This document shows positions 1 through 6,047 of a stretch of 6,070 nucleotides of DNA, in pieces. The stretch's first letter is position 1; each line of letters begins with the position of its first letter. The stretch is from Clostridiales bacterium (lineage in GTDB: Bacteria > Bacillota > Clostridia > Oscillospirales > Acutalibacteraceae): positions 1 to 6,070 of the forward strand of contig DXVY01000107.1 of assembly GCA_019417145.1 (NCBI GenBank). Direction: 5' to 3'. Made by a program: the position numbers and the translations under genes. Under the pieces are notes generated by a model that did no database searches, was not told the origin of the DNA, and saw only the letters and a program-made list of their open reading frames with translations.

Positions 1-83
1 CTGTCGGGCGGCGCTGCCCTTGGGTTAGGCATGCATGATTGTCGTCTGACGTTTATGGGCAGACTAAATCCGGCGACTGCGTC

Positions 84-112
84 TTGACGAACCGGCCGGC
101 CGCCTATAATAT
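84..112 (+). promoter_or_regulatory. Probable sigma-A-type promoter for the apbE-like gene
   Basis: TTGACG at 84-89 matches the -35 consensus at five of six bases. A perfect TATAAT lies at 105-110, but only 15 bases downstream. The overlapping TAATAT at 107-112 gives the ideal 17-base spacing with a weaker match. Either reading puts transcription start roughly 10-20 bases before the ribosome binding site at 129-134, so the leader is very short. Nothing else recognisable lies in the first 126 bases. Any upstream gene would have to end within about the first 87 bases, and I cannot assign one. Confidence 0.6.
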
Positions 113-128
113 ATTCTTAAAAAGTTAT

Positions 129-134
129 GGAGGA
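129..134 (+). promoter_or_regulatory. Ribosome binding site that sets a GTG start at 142
   Basis: GGAGGA sits 7 bases before GTG at 142. An in-frame ATG at 127 overlaps this Shine-Dalgarno sequence itself and has no good site of its own upstream. GTG at 142 is therefore the better start. Confidence 0.7.
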
Positions 135-141
135 ATGGCCT

Positions 142-1269
142 GTGGACGTTCGCGGTATCCGGCGCGTAGGGGCGGCGGTGCGCAGACGCGTACCCGCGGT
201 CTTTTTATGCCTTGCACTGCTCTGGATGTCCGCCTGTAGGCCGGCGGTGCCTATCAGCCGCAGTCAAACCCGGTATCTTTTTGATACCGTGGTTACGATA
301 ACGGTTTATGATCCGTATACCGACGGGTATTATAGCGCCGCGGGCAGGGAACGGCCCGACCTGGATCAAATTCTGACCGGTGCCATGGAGCTATGCCAGC
401 ATTACGAGGATCTTCTAAGCCGAACCAAGGAGGGCAGCGATATCTGGCGGATCAATCACGCGGACGGCGCGCCTGTGGAGGTGGACACAGAGACGGCCGC
501 CCTGCTGGAACGGTGCCAGTATTTCAGTGAAATGTCCGGGGGGGCCTTTGACGTCACCGTCGCCCCGGTGAGCGAGCTGTGGGATTTTCACCCTGATTCC
601 CCCCGCCTGCCTACGGAACAGGCTCTCGCAGAAGCGGCCGGACGGGTGGATTACCGGAAATTGCAGCTGGATGAAAATACCGTGACCCTCCCGGCTGGTA
701 TGGCTGTGGACCTGGGGGGCGCCGCCAAAGGATTTATTGCCGACCGGATAGCTGCCTACCTATTGGAGCAGGGGATTGACAGCGCTCTTTTGGATTTCGG
801 CGGTAATGTGGTCGCGGTGGGCGGCAAGGCGCCCCGACAGTTGGACGGCCCGGAGGACCAGCGGGCGCCTTTTCACATCGGTGTGCGCGATCCCGACGGC
901 GATGCGTCCGGCCTGGCGGCTGTAGTCTATATCCAGACCGGATCGGTGGTTACGTCGGGTACCTACGAGCGGTATTTCGAACAGGACGGACGGCGGTACC
1001 ACCATATTTTGAATCCCGATACCGGCTGGCCGGTAGAGAACGGCCTGGCCTCGGTGACCATTTTTTCGGATCGTTCTACCGACGGGGATATATTGAGCAC
1101 CGCCTGCTTTGTGTTGGGACCGGAAGAGGGCCTGGCGCTGGCAGAGTCTCTGGCAGGTGTGGAGGCCCTGTTTATAGACGACGAGGGAAAAGCCTTCTGC
1201 ACGTCCGGTCTGTCCGCAGAAGGGGAGGCGGGAAAAATACAGCTGGATCTGGCCAAGGAGCTAGGCTAG
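142..1269 (+). CDS. apbE: ApbE-family FAD:protein FMN transferase, lipoprotein
   Basis: This enzyme family transfers FMN from FAD to a Ser/Thr of target proteins outside the cytoplasmic membrane, using Mg2+. Read from the GTG start, the product is 375 residues, a usual length for the family. A basic N-terminus and hydrophobic stretch (about residues 14-31) end in a lipobox, MSAC, with Cys32 as the lipidation site. Family motifs follow in order: LFDTVVTITVY (46-56), LLSR...SDIWRIN (91-105), SGGAFDVTVAPV (132-143), DLGGAAKGF (190-198), DFGGN (218-222), HHILNPDTG (287-295) and DGDILSTACFVLG (314-326). Asp316 and Thr320 match the spacing of the Mg2+ ligands known in bacterial ApbE. The gene has its own promoter and no clear terminator. 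Its last 9 bases overlap the tail of a convergent FMN-binding lipoprotein gene, the likely target. The family assignment is very secure; the substrate is inferred from position. Confidence 0.95.
   Translation: MDVRGIRRVGAAVRRRVPAVFLCLALLWMSACRPAVPISRSQTRYLFDTVVTITVYDPYTDGYYSAAGRERPDLDQILTGAMELCQHYEDLLSRTKEGSDIWRINHADGAPVEVDTETAALLERCQYFSEMSGGAFDVTVAPVSELWDFHPDSPRLPTEQALAEAAGRVDYRKLQLDENTVTLPAGMAVDLGGAAKGFIADRIAAYLLEQGIDSALLDFGGNVVAVGGKAPRQLDGPEDQRAPFHIGVRDPDGDASGLAAVVYIQTGSVVTSGTYERYFEQDGRRYHHILNPDTGWPVENGLASVTIFSDRSTDGDILSTACFVLGPEEGLALAESLAGVEALFIDDEGKAFCTSGLSAEGEAGKIQLDLAKELG
1188..1223 (-). terminator. Possible weak terminator of the FMN-binding lipoprotein gene, inside apbE
   Basis: Read on the minus strand, an 8-bp perfect stem (arms at 1216-1223 and 1193-1200, loop of 15 bases) is followed by C and then four T (1191-1188). 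It lies about 40 bases past the stop of the minus-strand gene. The long loop and short T run make it weak. It also lies within the coding sequence of apbE, so it may be chance. Confidence 0.25.
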
Positions 1270-1788
1270 GGCCTTGTCCAGCGCCTCCTGCGTAAGGCTT
1301 GCAAACCTGCTGACCGATATGGTACAGCCGGTAACCGCGTCGGTTTTTCCGTTGCTGTCAAGCGGGATGGCGGACAAACCGTTTTGAACCACGGCCTTTT
1401 CAAAGGCGGCCACCTCTTCATGCCATTCGGCCGCCGCGCCGCCCTTTTCCTTCATGCCGTACTGACCGCTTTCCGACAGCGCCTTTTTGCTGCCGCCCTC
1501 TCGATCCAGCTCATCGCAGCGCAGAGCGGACAGCCTGCCGTTTTCAATCGTGGCGGTCACCACGGCCTTGTATCCGTCCTCATTGTAATCGTCCTCCGCG
1601 GTGTAGGTGCCGTCCTTATAGGAGACCTGCCCCATGGCGCCGGAGGTGGGGGAGGTAACGGTGTTATTGGAAGTTAGGGTAGACGTGCTGGAAGAGGTTT
1701 CGTCTTTCTTCGAAGAGCAGCCGGCCAGGGTGGCTAGCAGCGCAAGGGCGCAGAGGCCTGCGCCTAATCTTTGGGCGATGTTAAGCAT
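1261..1788 (-). CDS. FMN-binding-domain lipoprotein, probable ApbE substrate
   Basis: The product is a 175-residue exported protein. A hydrophobic signal peptide ends in the lipobox LAGC with Cys24 as the lipidation site. A Ser/Thr/Asn-rich low-complexity linker (about 25-55) is followed by one FMN-binding-type domain (about 56-173). The domain begins with a DGTYTA segment and ends with the flavinylation-like motif DAVTGCT at 150-156. By analogy with NqrC/RnfG and Listeria PplA-type proteins, Thr156 would carry the phosphoester-linked FMN. The usual motif has Ala where this protein has Cys155. AGGAGG at 1797-1802 stands 8 bases before the ATG. I infer a role in electron transfer on the outer face of the membrane; no redox partner is visible here. 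The gene converges on apbE and overlaps its end by 9 bases. It could alternatively bind flavin non-covalently. Confidence 0.85.
   Translation of the reverse strand: MLNIAQRLGAGLCALALLATLAGCSSKKDETSSSTSTLTSNNTVTSPTSGAMGQVSYKDGTYTAEDDYNEDGYKAVVTATIENGRLSALRCDELDREGGSKKALSESGQYGMKEKGGAAAEWHEEVAAFEKAVVQNGLSAIPLDSNGKTDAVTGCTISVSRFASLTQEALDKALA
1333..1348 (+). terminator. Possible weak terminator for the apbE transcript
   Basis: AACCG, a 3-base loop CGT and CGGTT are followed by more T, giving a five-T run at 1344-1348. It sits about 65 bases past the apbE stop, inside the oppositely oriented lipoprotein gene. The stem is only 5 bp, so this is a weak candidate. Confidence 0.2.
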
Positions 1789-1888
1789 ATTGCAATCCTC
1801 CTAATTGGCCGGTATTTCCGGTCGTTTTCCTATAGTATTTTCTTATGTGGGCCGGATATTCGGCGGCATCAGATTTGTTTGGAGAAGC

Positions 1889-1917
1889 TTGTATATTGGG
1901 CTTTTATGCGGTATAAT
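1889..1917 (+). promoter_or_regulatory. Probable promoter of the glycosyltransferase-plsY operon
   Basis: A perfect -10 box, TATAAT, lies at 1912-1917, exactly 17 bases after TTGTAT at 1889-1894, which matches only the TTG of the -35 consensus. Transcription would start near 1925, leaving about a 50-base leader before the GTG start. The surrounding 185-base divergent region (1789-1973) is AT-richer than the flanking genes. It must also hold the promoter of the leftward lipoprotein gene, for which I found only a poor candidate. Confidence 0.6.
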
Positions 1918-1960
1918 TATTCTAGTCGAAAGATAAATTTAAAGCGTCCGGCATGGCATA

Positions 1961-1966
1961 AGGAGG
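1961..1966 (+). promoter_or_regulatory. Ribosome binding site supporting a GTG start at 1974
   Basis: A full AGGAGG lies 7 bases before GTG at 1974. The protein reads directly into the conserved family N-terminus from that codon, so the non-ATG start is well supported. Confidence 0.8.
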
Positions 1967-1973
1967 GGAAACC

Positions 1974-3095
1974 GTGCGGATTCTGATATTATCTTGCAAT
2001 ACAGGAGAGGGACACAATGCAGCAGGGCGGGCCATTGTAGAGCAGGCTCGTCAGATGGGGCATGAAGCCGAGCTTTTAGATATGATGCTGCTGAAGGGAC
2101 GGCTTACCTCCCGTATTGTGGGCGGAGGCTATGTGGCTATCGTCAAACATACGCCTTGGCTGTTCGAGGCGCTGTACTGGGCCGGGGGCAAGATCACCTC
2201 TGCAAGGCGCAAGTCCCCGGTATACTGGCTCAACACCTTTATGGGCAAACGGCTGGCGGCCTATCTGGCCGAGCACCCGGCCGATGTGCTGGTCACGCCC
2301 CACCTTTACCCAGCCGAGACCTTTACTTATATGAAAAAGCACGGCATGCTGTCTCAGAAGGCGGTGGCCGTCGCCACGGATTATACCTGCATTCCCTTTT
2401 GGGAGGAGACCGATTGCGACTATTATGTGATTCCTCACGTCGACCTGATGGATGAATATATGGATAAAGGAGTACCGGAGGACCGGCTGGTTCCCCTGGG
2501 GATCCCTGTTCGCCCGGCCTTTGCCCACAAAAAAAGCCGGGAAGAGGCTCGGCGGATTTGCAATCTTCCGGCTGATACGCCCGTCTATCTGGTTATGGGG
2601 GGGAGCATGGGCTTTGGGCGTATCCAGTTTTTTGTATCGGAATTGCGCAGGACCAGCGACCGAGGGGAACACATGGTCATTATCTGCGGAAAAAACCGTC
2701 GGCTGAAAAGAATCCTGGAACTGGAATTCGGCGGGGATGAGCGGGTGCATATTTTAGGCTATACGGAAAACATATACGATTATATGGACGCCTGTGATGT
2801 GGTCTTTACCAAGCCCGGTGGCTTGACCAGTACGGAGTCGGCGGTCAAGAATATCCCAATGGTGCACACCGCTCCCATTCCCGGCTGCGAGACCAAGAAC
2901 CTGGCCTTTTTCACATCCCGGCACATGTCGGCTGCCGGCAGGAAAATGCAGGAGCAGATTGCGGCCGGCAGGGAACTGCTGTACACACAGGAGAGCCGGC
3001 AGCGTATGGAGGAGGCCCAACGGCAGCATGTGAATCCCCATGCCGCTGGCCAGATCGTGGCCCTGTTGGAGCGGATCACGGAGGAAGCGGTATGA
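1974..3095 (+). CDS. UgtP/MGDG-synthase-like diacylglycerol glycosyltransferase (GT28)
   Basis: The 373-residue product resembles processive diacylglycerol glucosyltransferases (UgtP/YpfP) and plant MGDG synthases. These transfer sugar from a UDP-sugar to diacylglycerol at the inner face of the membrane, making glycolipids and lipoteichoic acid anchors. The N-terminal acceptor-side domain has the GEGHN motif (11-15), a basic, aromatic membrane-contact region (about 58-92) and TDYTCIPFWEE (135-145). The C-terminal nucleotide-sugar domain has VMGGSMGFG (207-215) and TKPGGLTSTE (279-288). The Rossmann-type fold and family motifs are complete, and the start follows a perfect ribosome binding site. 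The stop overlaps the next gene's start (ATGA at 3092-3095), which implies translational coupling to a PlsY-like acyltransferase and supports a lipid role. The sugar donor and the number of sugars added cannot be read from the sequence. Confidence 0.88.
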   Translation: MRILILSCNTGEGHNAAGRAIVEQARQMGHEAELLDMMLLKGRLTSRIVGGGYVAIVKHTPWLFEALYWAGGKITSARRKSPVYWLNTFMGKRLAAYLAEHPADVLVTPHLYPAETFTYMKKHGMLSQKAVAVATDYTCIPFWEETDCDYYVIPHVDLMDEYMDKGVPEDRLVPLGIPVRPAFAHKKSREEARRICNLPADTPVYLVMGGSMGFGRIQFFVSELRRTSDRGEHMVIICGKNRRLKRILELEFGGDERVHILGYTENIYDYMDACDVVFTKPGGLTSTESAVKNIPMVHTAPIPGCETKNLAFFTSRHMSAAGRKMQEQIAAGRELLYTQESRQRMEEAQRQHVNPHAAGQIVALLERITEEAV

Positions 3096-3694
3096 GGTAT
3101 CTGCTGTGGGCGCTTGTTGGCTATTTGTCGGGCAGCGTGCTCTATGCCCATTTGATTCCGCGGCTGGTCAAAGGCGTGGACGTGACCGAGCAGAGCAGCG
3201 ACGGTAATCCGGGCGCCGCCAACGCCTTTCAACTGGGCGGCCTGTGGGTGGGCATGTTGAGCCTGGTTATGGATCTTGTAAAAGGCATGGCGCCGGTCTA
3301 TATGGCCGCCCGGATGCTGGATATATCCCACCCGGGCTTCTGTGCTGTGCTGGCCGCGCCGGCGATTGGCCATGCCTTCCCCTTGGGGCGATTTCGACGC
3401 GGCGGCAAGGCAATCGCGGTGTCCTTCGGCGTTCTGCTGGGGATTTTGCCTACCTGGCAGCCTTTGGCGCTTTTGGCCGGGCTTTACATATTCTTTTCGG
3501 TTATAGTGGTTATCTCGCCGCATCTTTTTCGCAGTATTCTAGTTTTTGGACTCTTTGCCGCCGGCTGTGTATTCTGCGGCCTTCCCTGGCCGGTGACCGC
3601 TGGCTGCTGCATGACGGCGGCAGTGGTGATTTTCAAACATTTTGTCCGGTACCAGGGGGAAAAGCCGGCGGTCCGGCTTTTCCGGAGAGCATAA
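3092..3694 (+). CDS. PlsY-like glycerol-3-phosphate acyltransferase, divergent
   Basis: PlsY enzymes are integral membrane proteins that move an acyl group from acyl-phosphate to glycerol-3-phosphate, the first step to phosphatidic acid. At 200 residues this protein has the usual size. It shows about six or seven hydrophobic segments (near 4-22, 48-76, 82-99, 107-143, 148-164 and 168-184). The family landmarks are present but altered: GNPGAAN at 38-44 where GNIGATN is typical; D-x-x-K-G at 61-65; GHAFP at 93-97 followed by RGGKAIAVS at 103-111; and a shortened end motif with Gly-Glu-Lys near 189-191. Its start overlaps the glycosyltransferase stop by 4 bases. It may be the housekeeping acyltransferase or a specialised paralogue that supplies lipid for the neighbouring enzyme; the altered motifs leave this open. 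A bidirectional terminator begins at its stop codon. Confidence 0.8.
   Translation: MRYLLWALVGYLSGSVLYAHLIPRLVKGVDVTEQSSDGNPGAANAFQLGGLWVGMLSLVMDLVKGMAPVYMAARMLDISHPGFCAVLAAPAIGHAFPLGRFRRGGKAIAVSFGVLLGILPTWQPLALLAGLYIFFSVIVVISPHLFRSILVFGLFAAGCVFCGLPWPVTAGCCMTAAVVIFKHFVRYQGEKPAVRLFRRA
3660..3681 (+). terminator. Small hairpin with T run at the end of the plsY-like gene
   Basis: AAAAGCCGG (3660-3668) and CCGGCTTTT (3673-3681) form a perfect 9-bp stem with a 4-base loop, still inside the coding sequence. It has the form of a short intrinsic terminator with the T run inside the stem. It may only be coding sequence that folds, or a secondary element before the main terminator. Confidence 0.3.
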
Positions 3695-3732
3695 AAAGAG
3701 GGTCACAGCCTGCTGGCTGTGACCCTCTTTTT
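3693..3732. terminator. Strong bidirectional intrinsic terminator
   Basis: A perfect 13-bp stem (3698-3710 with 3715-3727, 4-base loop TGCT) is flanked by five A on the left and five T on the right. This makes a continuous 18-bp inverted repeat that reads as a GC-rich hairpin plus U run on both strands. It starts within the stop codon of the rightward plsY-like gene and lies 8 bases past the stop of the leftward scaffold gene, so it serves both converging operons. Confidence 0.93.
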
Positions 3733-3740
3733 ATGGGAAG

Positions 3741-4166
3741 CTATCCGTGACAGTGGCAATAGCTTCCATTGCAGAACTGGGCGGCGTCATAGGCGATGCC
3801 GTTTTTTTCATAATAATCCTTAACCGCCGCCTTGACCGCCTCCTCGGCCAGCACCGAGCAGTGGATCTTATGGGTGGGAAGGCCGTCTAAAGCCTCCACC
3901 ACCGCCTTGTTGGAAAGCTGTAAGGCCTCCTCGATGGGCTTTCCCTTGATCATTTCGGTGGCCATGGAGCTGGTGGCAATGGCCGAACCGCAGCCGAAGG
4001 TGTTGAATGCCACGTCGGTAATGACGCCGTCCCTTACCTTAATATACATTTTCATAATATCGCCGCACTTGGCGTTGCCTACCTCGCCGATGCCGTCGGC
4101 GTCCTCCATCTTGCCCATATTCCGAGGATGGGTAAAATGGTCCATAACCTTTTCACTGTATAACAT
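3741..4166 (-). CDS. nifU: NifU/IscU-type iron-sulfur cluster scaffold protein
   Basis: This 141-residue cytoplasmic protein takes persulfide sulfur from the cysteine desulfurase and builds [2Fe-2S] or [4Fe-4S] clusters for transfer to other proteins. The cluster ligands are all visible: Cys34 and Asp36 in AKCGD, Cys59 in FGCGSAIA, and His102-Cys103 in KIHCSVLAE. The protein is a stand-alone IscU-type domain, with no ferredoxin-like or C-terminal Nfu domain. Two features are unusual beside E. coli IscU. The chaperone-binding LPPVK segment reads LPTHK (96-100). A short C-terminal extension carries three more cysteines (132, 137 and 139) and alternating His. AAGGAG sits about 9 bases before the ATG, and the start lies 14 bases inside the upstream nifS gene, so the two are probably translationally coupled. 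No nitrogenase genes are in view; the name reflects family use in Clostridia. Confidence 0.93.
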   Translation of the reverse strand: MLYSEKVMDHFTHPRNMGKMEDADGIGEVGNAKCGDIMKMYIKVRDGVITDVAFNTFGCGSAIATSSMATEMIKGKPIEEALQLSNKAVVEALDGLPTHKIHCSVLAEEAVKAAVKDYYEKNGIAYDAAQFCNGSYCHCHG

Positions 4167-5343
4167 ATGGCTTTTCTCCTTTCGAAAGCGCCTCCCAAAC
4201 CGGCGAGCAGTCCCGCAGATAGGCCACCACCTGGGGAACGGCGCTTAGGATATGTTCTATTTCCTCTTCCGTGTTGTAGCGGCTGAGGGACAGCCGCAGG
4301 GAGCCGTGGGCCACCTCATGGGGCAGCCCCAGGGCCAGCAGCACATGGCTGGGATCCAGAGAGCCGGAGGTGCAGGCCGATCCTGAGGAGGCGGCCACAC
4401 CTTTTATGTCCAGCAGCAGGAGAAGGGACTCCCCTTCGATGCCTTCAAAGCAGAAATTGACAATGCCGGGAAGCCGGCGGGTCGGGTGGCCGTTGAGACA
4501 GGCGTGGGGAATGGCGGACAGCCCCTCTATGAGCCTGTCCCGCAGAGCGGCGATTTTAGAAGCGTCGGCCTCCATATGCTGTTCGGATTCCTCCAGGGCG
4601 GCGGCCATTCCCACAATGGCAGGCAGGTTTTCGGTGCCGGCCCGCTTGCCCTTTTCCTGGGCGCCTCCCTCTATGAGAGGCAGCAGGGGCACACCCTTTT
4701 TGCAGTAGAGCGCCCCTACCCCCTTGGGGCCGTGAAATTTATGCCCGGAGAGGGAGAGCATATCCACATGGAGGGCCTTTACGTCGATGGGCACATGACC
4801 GGCGGCCTGTACCGCATCGGTATGGAAAAGCACCTTCCGCTCTTCGCATATCCGGCCAATTTCAGCGATGGGCTGCAGGGTGCCGATTTCGTTGTTGGCC
4901 ATCATGACCGTGACCAGGGCGGTGTCGGGCCGCAGGGCGGCCTTCAGTTCCTCCGGGCGCACAAGGCCGTCCTGGTGCACGTCCAGCAGGGTGACCGAAA
5001 AGCCCTCCTTTTGCAGCCGTTCCAGGGTGTGCAGGACGGCGTGATGCTCAAACTTGGTGGAAACGATATGTTTTTTGCCCTTTTTTGCCCCCAGCCGGGC
5101 GGCCGACAGGATGGCCTGGTTGTCGGCCTCGCTCCCCCCGCCGGTGAAATAGATTTCCCCCGGGTCGGCCCCCAGGCAGCGGGCCACGGCCTGGCGAGCG
5201 TTCAGCAGAGCCTCAGCCGCCCGCTGCCCCGCCGTGTGGAGGCTGGAGGGATTGCCGTAGATCTCCTCCCAGTAGGGCTCCATGGCGGCCTTTGCTGCTG
5301 GGCTGAGCCTGGTAGTGGCGGCGTTATCCGCGTAAATATACAT
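4153..5343 (-). CDS. nifS: Cysteine desulfurase, NifS/IscS type (group I)
   Basis: This PLP-dependent enzyme converts cysteine to alanine and holds the sulfur as an enzyme persulfide for the scaffold protein encoded next to it. It has 396 residues, the usual length. The start of the fold is YADNAATT (4-11). His100 (in EHHAV) would stack on the PLP ring. Asp176 and Gln179 (TDAVQ) would contact the PLP ring. Lys202, in SGHKFHGPKG, is the Schiff-base lysine. The catalytic loop SSGSACTSG places the active cysteine at 324, and the long loop around it is typical of group I enzymes. AGGAGG (5351-5356) lies 7 bases before the ATG and overlaps the stop codon of the preceding cysK gene, leaving only 12 bases between the two genes. 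Its end overlaps nifU by 14 bases. All expected catalytic residues are present. Confidence 0.96.
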   Translation of the reverse strand: MYIYADNAATTRLSPAAKAAMEPYWEEIYGNPSSLHTAGQRAAEALLNARQAVARCLGADPGEIYFTGGGSEADNQAILSAARLGAKKGKKHIVSTKFEHHAVLHTLERLQKEGFSVTLLDVHQDGLVRPEELKAALRPDTALVTVMMANNEIGTLQPIAEIGRICEERKVLFHTDAVQAAGHVPIDVKALHVDMLSLSGHKFHGPKGVGALYCKKGVPLLPLIEGGAQEKGKRAGTENLPAIVGMAAALEESEQHMEADASKIAALRDRLIEGLSAIPHACLNGHPTRRLPGIVNFCFEGIEGESLLLLLDIKGVAASSGSACTSGSLDPSHVLLALGLPHEVAHGSLRLSLSRYNTEEEIEHILSAVPQVVAYLRDCSPVWEALSKGEKPYVIQ

Positions 5344-5355
5344 AGGTAGGCCTCC

Positions 5356-6047
5356 TTATGCGATGGGCGCTTCTTCCTGGAACAAGGGGGTGGAAAGATA
5401 CCGGTCCCCTGTGTCGGGCAGCAGCGCCACAATAGTTTTTCCCTTGTTTTCCGGCCGTTTCGCTAAGGCCATGGCAGCGAACAGGGCCGCGCCGGAGGAG
5501 ATGCCGGCCAGGATGCCCTCGAGCCGGGCCAGTTCCCGGCCGGCGGCAAAGGCGTCGGCGTTCTGGACGGGGATGACCTCATCGTAAACCTTTGTGTCCA
5601 GCACCGTCGGCACAAAGCCCGCGCCGATGCCCTGGATCTTGTGGGGGCCGGACTCCCCGCCCGACAGCACTGGGGAATCGGCCGGCTCCACCGCCGCCAC
5701 ATATACCCCCGGGTTCTGCTCCTTTAAATAGCCGCCCACGCCGGTGATGGTGCCGCCGGTACCCACGCCGGCCACAAAAATATCCACCTTCCCACCGGTA
5801 TCCTTCCAGATTTCCGGCCCGGTGGAGGCCCGATGAGCCGCCGGATTGGCCGGGTTTTCAAACTGGCCGGGCACAAAGCTGCCGGGGATTTCGGCGGCCA
5901 GGGCCGCCGCCTTGGCGATGGCCCCCTTCATGCCCGCCTTGCCGTCGGTGAGCACCAGCTGGGCGCCGTAGGCCTTGAGAAGATTCCGCCGCTCCACGCT
6001 CATGGTTCGGGCATGGTCAGGATCAGCCGGTAGCCCCTGGCCGCGGC
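5356..6047 (-). CDS. cysK: O-acetylserine sulfhydrylase (cysteine synthase), partial and frameshifted
   Basis: CysK makes cysteine from O-acetylserine and sulfide using PLP. The uninterrupted part begins at an internal ATG (6001-6003) and gives 215 residues, the C-terminal two thirds of a roughly 300-residue enzyme. Numbered from that Met, it shows QFENPANP (47-54), the PLP phosphate loop GTGGT (81-85), GIGAGFVP and GISSGAA further on, and PDTGDRYLST near the end. Upstream, the same protein continues in another frame: 6006-6047 encodes AAARGYRLILTMPE, the expected preceding sequence. One base is missing at 6004-6008 (GAACC where GAA ACC is expected). Beyond about 6047 the frame runs into a fold-back palindrome and meets a stop (TAG at 6054-6056). 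The PLP lysine and the substrate-binding Asn loop are outside the readable part. It is the first visible gene of the cysK-nifS-nifU operon; its start and promoter are not in the window. I infer that the gene is intact in the organism and the break is a sequence artefact. Confidence 0.88.

Noticed and set aside
44..64. GTCTG/CAGAC inverted repeat upstream of apbE as an operator or terminator
   Set aside because: The stem is only 5 bp with an 11-base loop and no T run, so it is expected by chance.
127..141. ATG at 127 as the apbE start
   Set aside because: It overlaps the Shine-Dalgarno sequence that serves GTG at 142, and it has no site of its own.
39..239. Small rightward open frame before and across the start of apbE
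   Set aside because: It has no ribosome binding site, spans the promoter, and overlaps apbE in another frame; its Arg/Gly-rich end is typical of a shadow frame.
1832..1861. Promoter for the leftward lipoprotein gene (TACTAT as -10, minus strand 1832-1837)
   Set aside because: The -10 matches four of six bases and there is no acceptable -35 at 16-18 bases. A promoter must exist here, but I cannot place it.
1771..1986. 71-residue rightward open frame across the divergent intergenic region
   Set aside because: It has no ribosome binding site, includes the promoter of the next operon, overlaps both neighbours, and has no recognisable protein character.
2780..3523. 247-residue leftward open frame antisense to the glycosyltransferase and plsY-like genes
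   Set aside because: It spans the junction of two well-supported genes on the other strand and has no motif or ribosome binding site.
4486..5349. 287-residue rightward open frame antisense to nifS
   Set aside because: It is an antisense shadow of a GC-rich, fully conserved desulfurase gene; Gly/Gln/His-rich composition, no ribosome binding site, no known motifs.
6001..6003. ATG at 6001-6003 (minus strand) as the true start of cysK
   Set aside because: Homologous CysK sequence continues upstream in another frame; this is an internal Met exposed by the one-base frameshift.
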